Source: Cloacimonetes bacterium UBA6081 (GTDB taxonomy: Bacteria; Cloacimonadota; Cloacimonadia; Cloacimonadales; Cloacimonadaceae). Taken from it: a stretch of 18,090 nt of DNA. Shown one piece after another: positions 7,693-14,300 of this stretch. Made by a program: the position numbers and the translations under genes. Positions within the stretch are counted from its first letter, which is position 1. Every line of letters starts with the position of its first letter. The notes beneath the pieces are model-generated. The model saw only the letters and a program-made list of their open reading frames with translations. It ran no database searches and had not been told where the DNA came from. Location: positions 1-18,090 of the forward strand of contig DIXL01000037.1 in the NCBI GenBank assembly GCA_002428685.1, in the 5' to 3' direction.

Positions 7693-8724
7693 TTATTTTA
7701 GGCAGGTGATTTTTATAGTGATTATCTCACTACCTGCCTTTACCTGCAATAGGTATACGCCGCTTGGTAGATCATTTGTATCCATACTTATGTTATGAGT
7801 GCCCTTGGAGTAATGCGTAGAGCCCGATTCCTTTACCACACGTCCCTTCAGATCAAAGAGCTTTATTCTTAGCTCTGAATTGTATTTTAGGCTTATGTTA
7901 AGCGTTACCTGGGTCGTAAAGGGGTTAGGACTCGAAATGACTTTGACCAACACAGCCGGACTTAAATCTTCCGATATAGAAGTGGGATTATAGAGTGTAA
8001 AAAATATGACTGGATCGTATTCATCAAATACGTTCTCCATGCTGGCAAACGCTACGAAATCCGCCCCGTAATCATAATCTGTATTGATCTGGAAAGCGAT
8101 CCGATATTGGCTGAAGATGCTGCCTATTGCCAGATCATGCAGCACACAATTCGTAATATCGAGATAGCGGTAGCCTGCTTCACCATGATTTCCTGGCTCA
8201 TTTATTCCCTCCCAAGTTATCTCTCCCACATTGGGATTGTAGGTATCGGGATTGCCATCATCCCCCTTTGCCCAATCGTCAAGACTCAAGCTAAGTCCAT
8301 AATCTACGTGGCTCACGATGCATTTGATGGTGTCTCCGCCAGCCACATCCCAGTGAGGAAAGTAATTGCAAACAACAGTTGTATCGCTTAATGGAATATA
8401 TCCCCGGCTAGTGTATTGATATAACCTCATAGTGGCATTTACCAGTAAATAGCCTTCAGGAAGGGAAGGAAGGGGAAAACTAACATAAGCTCTTTGTGCA
8501 CCATTCGTTAACCATGGACTCCCTGAATGTCCTATATCACCAACCATTATATCATATGTCCAATTCATTATAGATATTGGAATTCCCAGGCTGTCTGCAG
8601 TTAAGTCTCCATCCAACTCCGGTATCGCATACAAACTGTCTATAATGGTAGAATCTCTATTATATCTTTGTGCCCACAGTTGAAGGCAGAACAGCACTAC
8701 GACTAAGGTGATGAGTGTTCTCAT
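7693..8724 (-). CDS. Secreted T9SS-sorted protein with DNRLRE-like beta-sandwich
   Basis: A 343-residue exported protein. The signal peptide (MRTLITLVVVLFCLQLWAQ, 1-19) matches that of the next gene downstream at 16 of 19 positions. The middle (about 60-250) contains RAYVSFPLPSLPEGYLLVNA followed by TMRLYQY, the pattern of DNRLRE/CBM96-type domains, which are wall- or polysaccharide-associated beta-sandwiches in many secreted proteins. No catalytic motif is seen. The last 85 or so residues are a divergent T9SS sorting domain (SSPNPFTTQVTL, LFDLKGRVV, LPSGVYLLQVKAG, ending ITCLK). The start is preceded by AGAGAGGAAAG and lies 11 nt after the stop of the 495-aa gene. A role in binding surface glycans or scaffolding is plausible but inferred, and the DNRLRE call is by pattern only. 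Confidence 0.88.
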   Translation of the reverse strand: MRTLITLVVVLFCLQLWAQRYNRDSTIIDSLYAIPELDGDLTADSLGIPISIMNWTYDIMVGDIGHSGSPWLTNGAQRAYVSFPLPSLPEGYLLVNATMRLYQYTSRGYIPLSDTTVVCNYFPHWDVAGGDTIKCIVSHVDYGLSLSLDDWAKGDDGNPDTYNPNVGEITWEGINEPGNHGEAGYRYLDITNCVLHDLAIGSIFSQYRIAFQINTDYDYGADFVAFASMENVFDEYDPVIFFTLYNPTSISEDLSPAVLVKVISSPNPFTTQVTLNISLKYNSELRIKLFDLKGRVVKESGSTHYSKGTHNISMDTNDLPSGVYLLQVKAGSEIITIKITCLK

Positions 8725-8735
8725 CTTTCCTCTCT

Positions 8736-10223
8736 TTATTTTGTAATCACAAATCTGTGTGTTTTTACCTTCCCAGAATTCTCTATCCTCATAAAATAGA
8801 CACCAGAAGGCAGGATTTTCCCTTTAAGCCGTCCATCCCAGGCAATATTCAAAGCATCGGAGGTGGATTTTCCAGCAAACAGGTTACCCACTTTTTGTCC
8901 TTTCAGGTTAAATAACTGCACTTGGCAAGCGTTACTGTCCAATCCGGTTATTTTGATGGTGTGTCCGCATCGCAGAGGATTTGGCATAGAGCAACTAATT
9001 GACGCAGGAACCAGGCTTTCATCTTCCAAGGACACTGGTGACCAGGTTCCGCTCACCAGATCTATGCCATTATCGCTAAAGTTGTAAGAAAAGACCGGCG
9101 AGCTGCCGGAATTTGGAACATAAGCATAATACAAGGTGTGGCTGGGGTTTAAAGGTTCTACCGGTAAAGCCTCTATCCAGGCATCACCTGCAACCTTAAC
9201 CTGTGCAATTAAAGGAAAGTCGCCATCGGCATCATCATAGGAAATATAGAGTAAACTGTTCTCTGCATCCCAATTGTTGCCGGCGCAAACAGGTAAAGAG
9301 TTTTGAGCCACCTGATAATAGTTATCAATGAAAACCACATATCCGGGAGTGCTGTAATCGCCCAAGCCAATAGTAGGCTCCATAGTTTGCATATCAATGT
9401 CTATTGCCATGGTTACGCCCATCAGTGCCAGGCTGGCAGACACATTTGGCCAGATTCCAAAATCCGGATCAGCAGTTAAATCGCTGAAATTGCAGGCCAT
9501 GTGCAAAGCTCCTCCGGAAACCTGGCTTTGAATATTGCCAAGGCGGGCAAAGGTTGGCATTTGAGTAAGCTCATCAAAACCAATTTTATATAACCCGCTG
9601 GAGATAACACCCGGAATGTTGAAACTATATACCATGGCATAGGTTACAGAATCAATTACTGCCTCGATATTAGTTATGGAAGCTAAATAAATGTTATAGC
9701 TGGTAAGGCTGTTCATCGTAGGGAAGTTTCCACTGGAGTTTTTTATACTCAGATAGATTTTTTGGTTGGTAGTGGCCATGTAGCTTTCGGTTAAGTCCAA
9801 ATTGGGTGTGTAAACCATAACGCTGTCTCCGGCGGGATCTGCTCCGATAAAAGCCGTTTTATTTAAAGCCGGAGGGAATGTATCAGCATCCCAATAGGCT
9901 GCATGCAGCAAGGCAAAGCTCTCGTTCATGTATTCCATGCTATAGCGCAATCTATAGCGAAGCTTGGTGCCAAAGCTGTAGGGAACAAGAGTTTCCATGG
10001 TTCCGGGGTTTGGAATTGATGTGGGAGCATTTTCCCAGGCACCGTTATTGGAATTATACAGGCATTCAATTTCTCCTGCGCCTTCGCTGTAATCGTCCCA
10101 GCGCAGATGCAAACTTCCCTCTACGTCGGCACTACTGTGATGAATTATCCCAAAAGGGTTTTCGGTTTGAGCCAACAGCAAGCCGGCAGTGGCTATGAAT
10201 AGTAATAGTAACCATGTTTTCAT
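8736..10223 (-). CDS. Secreted T9SS-sorted protein of unknown function
   Basis: A 495-residue exported protein with a clear Sec signal (MKTWLLLLFIATAGLLLAQ, 1-19). The body (20-400) is rich in Ser, Asn, Tyr and Asp and looks beta-structured. I recognise no enzyme motif or named domain in it. A pattern such as LRWDDYSEGAGEIECLYN near residue 40 is reminiscent of Fn3-like extracellular modules. The last 85 or so residues form a T9SS sorting domain: CSMPNPLRCGHTIKI, LFNLKGQKVGNL, WDGRLKGKILPSGVYFMRI and a final FVITK. A modest ribosome binding site (AGAGG) lies 6 nt before the ATG, and the gene begins 9 nt after the DUF1838-like gene. Its position between two other exported proteins suggests one shared extracellular task, but the sequence does not say which. 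Confidence 0.88.
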   Translation of the reverse strand: MKTWLLLLFIATAGLLLAQTENPFGIIHHSSADVEGSLHLRWDDYSEGAGEIECLYNSNNGAWENAPTSIPNPGTMETLVPYSFGTKLRYRLRYSMEYMNESFALLHAAYWDADTFPPALNKTAFIGADPAGDSVMVYTPNLDLTESYMATTNQKIYLSIKNSSGNFPTMNSLTSYNIYLASITNIEAVIDSVTYAMVYSFNIPGVISSGLYKIGFDELTQMPTFARLGNIQSQVSGGALHMACNFSDLTADPDFGIWPNVSASLALMGVTMAIDIDMQTMEPTIGLGDYSTPGYVVFIDNYYQVAQNSLPVCAGNNWDAENSLLYISYDDADGDFPLIAQVKVAGDAWIEALPVEPLNPSHTLYYAYVPNSGSSPVFSYNFSDNGIDLVSGTWSPVSLEDESLVPASISCSMPNPLRCGHTIKITGLDSNACQVQLFNLKGQKVGNLFAGKSTSDALNIAWDGRLKGKILPSGVYFMRIENSGKVKTHRFVITK

Positions 10224-10232
10224 CTTATACCT

Positions 10233-11108
10233 CTAATTATCTTGTTTTATCAGGCCTTGCTCCAGCAACTTACGAAAGTAAGTCCAACTGGTTTCATTGG
10301 GTTCACTCCACTCTGTGGGTGGGCTGGCAAATTCCGGTTTAGTTTTCAGGACATAGTCCTGGATTTTTTGGGGTAAAGCTTTAAATCCACCTTCCAGCTT
10401 GCGTCCACGGCATACAAACACCAGGTTGCCGGGACGGTCTCCCATGCGCATAAACGGCATCCAGGGACTTATCCGGCTCCAGGAGATGCTTACAGGCACG
10501 GTGCTCAGCTTGGCATTGCTCAGGTCTTCCTTATCCACAAAGAACTGAAAGAACTCCGCCGCCTGATAGGTATCGCTCTGCGAAAACTCGCCATATTCCT
10601 TTACCGGCAAGGGACTGGGGTAGAAAGGGAAAATCTCCAGATTGAATACCAGCTCCTCGCCCAGATCGGTGGAAGGCAATATCTGATGAATATAGGGCAG
10701 CATATCCGGCTCAAAATTCATGTCCTGATTCACGGGGTCGTTCCAAATATGCACTACGGGAATTTCCTTATTGGTAATAGGATTGCGCCAGGTTTCCAAA
10801 ATCTGTCCACTGCGGTGGTCGGTAAAAAAGGCAGCTTCTCGCGTTAACAGCGAAAAGCCATTTTCACCGGGAACAGTTCTTGCCAGGTTAAAGCCTTCAA
10901 ATCCAAAGAGTTCCATACGCTTTTCACCGGGGATGAAACTGTAAACAGTCCCTGTCCAATAAAACAGTGTTTCGCCACCTTTAGCATCGCCCCGAACCTT
11001 AGTAAATGCATTTAGATAGTCCTGTGGTTTGCTCAAATCCAGCGTCTGAGCGTAGAGTCCGGATAGCATTATCCAACTGACGATTGTGATTATAACTAAC
11101 TCTTTCAT
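10233..11108 (-). CDS. Exported DUF1838-like protein
   Basis: With the ATG at 11106-11108 the product is 291 residues and starts with a typical Sec signal (MKELVIITIVSWIMLSGLYAQ). AAGGTG lies 9 nt upstream of that ATG. An in-frame GTG at 11118-11120 would add four residues (MNFV) and also has an AAGG nearby, so the start is not certain. The mature part reads KPQDYLNAFTKVRGD, then ETLFYWTGTVYSFIPGE, LFGFEGFNLAR, LLTREAAFFTD, ILETWRNP and VVHIWNDPVNQ. From memory this series matches the DUF1838 family, which has no established biochemical role. It has no T9SS tail, unlike the next three genes, so it is probably periplasmic. It is the first gene of the six-gene operon, downstream of the terminator and the possible promoter. 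Confidence 0.85.
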   Translation of the reverse strand: MKELVIITIVSWIMLSGLYAQTLDLSKPQDYLNAFTKVRGDAKGGETLFYWTGTVYSFIPGEKRMELFGFEGFNLARTVPGENGFSLLTREAAFFTDHRSGQILETWRNPITNKEIPVVHIWNDPVNQDMNFEPDMLPYIHQILPSTDLGEELVFNLEIFPFYPSPLPVKEYGEFSQSDTYQAAEFFQFFVDKEDLSNAKLSTVPVSISWSRISPWMPFMRMGDRPGNLVFVCRGRKLEGGFKALPQKIQDYVLKTKPEFASPPTEWSEPNETSWTYFRKLLEQGLIKQDN

Positions 11109-11148
11109 AACAAAATTCACCTTGAAACCTTAGAAAAAACGATTTAAT

Positions 11149-11180
11149 TCTATATTTCTATAGCTCCCTGTCTCTGTCAA
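11149..11180 (-). promoter_or_regulatory. Possible sigma-70-type promoter of the six-gene operon
   Basis: On the minus strand a perfect TTGACA (11175-11180) is followed by two TATAGA boxes, one 12 nt away (11157-11162) and one 20 nt away (11149-11154). Neither spacing is the ideal 17, so this is a weak call. The position is right: between the terminator of the adhesin gene and the start of the DUF1838-like gene, about 40 nt from the start codon. Promoter consensus in this lineage is not known to me. Confidence 0.3.
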
Positions 11181-11228
11181 GAAAAATGCCAAAAACATTG
11201 GCTATGGGAAGAATTGTTGCAGTGAAGA

Positions 11229-11258
11229 TAAACAAAGCCCCGAAAGATTACTCGGGGC
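11229..11258 (-). terminator. Intrinsic terminator of the 1980-codon adhesin gene
   Basis: The minus strand has a perfect 7-bp stem GCCCCGA/TCGGGGC (plus-strand arms 11237-11243 and 11252-11258) with an 8-nt loop, followed by TTTGTTTA (11229-11236). The stem is GC-rich and the U tract follows directly. It lies 54 nt past the adhesin stop codon and upstream of the DUF1838-like gene, so it separates two transcription units. Confidence 0.85.
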
Positions 11259-11279
11259 CTTGCAATTCTCTAACCAGCT

Positions 11280-11311
11280 AACCTGTTAACCTGTTAACCT
11301 GTTAACCTGTT
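11280..11311. repeat. 8-bp tandem repeat, four perfect copies, touching a stop codon
   Basis: Four perfect copies of AACCTGTT (minus strand AACAGGTT) occupy 11280-11311, one base past the TAG stop (11313-11315) of the adhesin gene. Each junction makes the palindrome GTTAAC. Because 8 is not a multiple of 3 and each junction holds TAA, the array supplies stop codons in all three frames after the gene. Confidence 0.95.
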
Positions 11312-11312
11312 A

Positions 11313-14300
11313 CTATTTCATCAATATCATCTTGCGGGTGCTGCTGAATTTGCCTGTGCTCATTTTATAGTAGTAGATTCCGCTTGATACTGCACGTCCA
11401 TTATTATCCTTACCATTCCAGACAACTGTGTGAGTGCCAGCTTCCTTGGTATCGTCCACCATGGTTTTCACCAACTGCCCCTTTACATTGTAAATCCGGA
11501 TGTTCACAAGTGCAGCTTCCTTCAAGCTGTAGCTTATGGTGGTTTCCGGATTAAAGGGATTTGGATAGTTGGGGTTCAGGGTTGTGGTAAGAACAGGGAC
11601 AATCGGATCATCACTACCTCCGCCACCAACCATCACATCGTCCACGCAGAAGATAAAGGCATCATCGGAAACGCACTGGATGCCTACATAAACTGGCTCG
11701 GTTTGCGCTATGTTAAAGGTATATTCCGCCCATTCCACCGGTGCTTCGAGGTAGTTATCACCGCTGATGAAAATAAAACTGGCTGGAGCTGTTCCAATTG
11801 TGGAAACGCCCACCTTGAATCTTTCCAGTCCAAACTCTGCAGTGTGGCTCTTTGCCCAGAATTTCACCTGTTGCGCATCACTAATCTGGGGCGTAATTAG
11901 CCAATCGTGGTTAGGAGGCAGTGTAGCGGCAAAGGCACAAGCCATTTTGTTGCCTGTGTGGGGTGTCAAATCGGCAATTGGAGGAGTGGTGGCACCGGGA
12001 TTGAAGATGATATATGCAATCGGACTCAATGCGTTTTCCCAGGTAACCCCCGTCATGCCGGATGTGGCACTTAAATCCTGATCGACCAGGGTCCAGGGTG
12101 CAAAGGTTAAGGCGAAATTGGGATAGGTTTCAAATCCGTCCACAAAGAAGTGTATGGCTGCAGGCATTTGGAAATTCACCGTGGTGGTTTGGCCAACTGC
12201 AACTACAACCTGAGTGTTGGTAACGGACTGATAACTTGGGTGGCTGGCAGTTACGCTTTGAGTTCCTGCTGGAACCTGCATGCTGTAAGCTCCGCTTGCA
12301 TTGGTTGTGGCAGTTACATCTCCACAGGTAATGGTAGCACCTTGAATAGGCTGATTTTGCATATTACGCACAATCCCAGCAACTGTGCCAAGCTGAGAAA
12401 ACCAGGCCAGAGTATTGGAAAAGGATGGTATGGATTGAGCACCCCCTGTATAGATGGCTTTAACTGCCCATCTGTAAGATGCATAGGGCAGGGTTATCCA
12501 GGCAGTATCCATGTAGCTAAGAGAAGTGATCACATTGGGTGTAAGGGAAATCCAGGCAGTTTCATTGGTTTCCTGCCCCGGATTCAAACGCCATACCTTA
12601 TATCCATTCAGAGTGCGGTTACCGGGGTCTATGTTTTCAAGAGATGCAGAACTCTGTCCGTGGGTTTTTACTTTGCCGCTGGCAGCCAAAATGCCGCTAC
12701 TGACGCGGTTAGGAACATCGGGAAGGCCAATGCTTTTTGAGATTAAAGTAATTACTGGGGCAGAAGTTGGGGCTGAATAACCCACATAGCCCTGGACATT
12801 CCAGTTATAATTCAAGGTTGGAGCCAAAGCCAGCAGCGTTTGCCAGGCACCTTGATAATACATCATGTTGCCAAACCCGTCCACAGCAGGGCCTGCATCG
12901 CAGCCGGCAGGATAGCCTGTAGTAACATTGCAGCGATAGCCAAACCAGAGCTCTTGAGTAGTAGAGATGGGCACTGGAGTGGTAAGCGTTACCGTATTAT
13001 ATGTATCAAGCACGGGAGTAAAAGCTTGATCTACAACCATGGTTGCGGGCGCAGCGGACGTTCCTCCTGTCCAAACACGGAGCGAGAAGGTTCCCGCTTG
13101 GGCAGGCCAGGCTTTTATAGCATAGAGGCTCATTCCTGCATAGTCCTGCAAAGCGGTAGGCGGGAAACGCACTGCCACATCAAAATCGGCAGCCGCACCT
13201 GTGCCTATGCTATCATCGTTATCTCCGCTATCATAATGCAGCCATCCACCTCCACCGGTTCCTGGTGTCATCCAGATAATATTCACATCGGGCAACATTT
13301 CCACGGCTTGCACTGATGTCGGCGGCAAAGTTATTTCGGTAAGAACGAAGTTTTGTATGGTGGTTTGAGTTCCCACAATTACCACTCCGGCTTGGGAAGC
13401 AGTTTGGTAGCCTGCCTTTGTGCAGGTAACGTTATAAGTTCCCTGATACGCCAGGAAAGAATACATTCCCTGGGCATTGGAGGTGCCGCTATAATCTCCG
13501 GCTGTAACAACTGCATTGGTTATCGGGACAGCAGTGCCAAATTCCGTTACGGTGCCAGATAAAACGCCCATCATGCCTTTGTGGATTTCGTTGGAGAATA
13601 CAGGTACGGACAGCACATTATTTGTATAAACAGCTTTCACAGCGTATTTATAAACACCGGATGGCAAGGGCGACCAGGCTGTATCAATTTTGGTGGTGTC
13701 TGTTATTGCAGTGGGTGTTATCAGTGTCCACAAGGCTTCATCAGCTTGATTTGCAGCCAGCAAACGCCACACTTTGTAGCCTACTATCCTGGTAGATTCA
13801 GTTTGGATAGGGTCATGCGGGATGAAGCTACGATTATTAGCTTCTGCCAGGCTTGCCGCTTCAATTTCGCTCATACCACGATATATTTCTGGCAGATAGG
13901 AAGCATTTTGTGAACGTGCAACTGTTTGTGCAGCACCGATGTAAACATCGTCTATATACCAGCCGGCATAGTTTACGGTGGTAGTGGCAAACATCTGGAA
14001 TTGGATAACCACATCTGCCATATTTGCATAAGCGCTTAGGTCTACCACTCTTTCTGTCCAGGTGGTATTGGAATATTGCCAGGATGGACCCCATACTACT
14101 GTGCCATTTACAGCCACCTGGGCATAGTCCCAATCTCCCCAAAGGTTTTCCCAGCTCCAGAAACTTAGCTGCGGATTGGTGATGCCGGTAAAATTGAAGG
14201 TTTTGGTCAGGTAGTTAAATCCACCTGAATTGGTGTAATTAGTGTTGATTTTGGTTCCCCACATACCAGTTCCGGAATGTGCTGCGGGAGGCGGAACTAC

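Noticed and set aside
12150..12740. Long plus-strand frame inside the adhesin gene, and similar ones at 11430-11900, 12840-13316 and 14277-14723
   Set aside because: They lie opposite a strongly supported coding sequence; composition is Cys/Gly/Ser/His-rich as in antisense shadows, with no domain.
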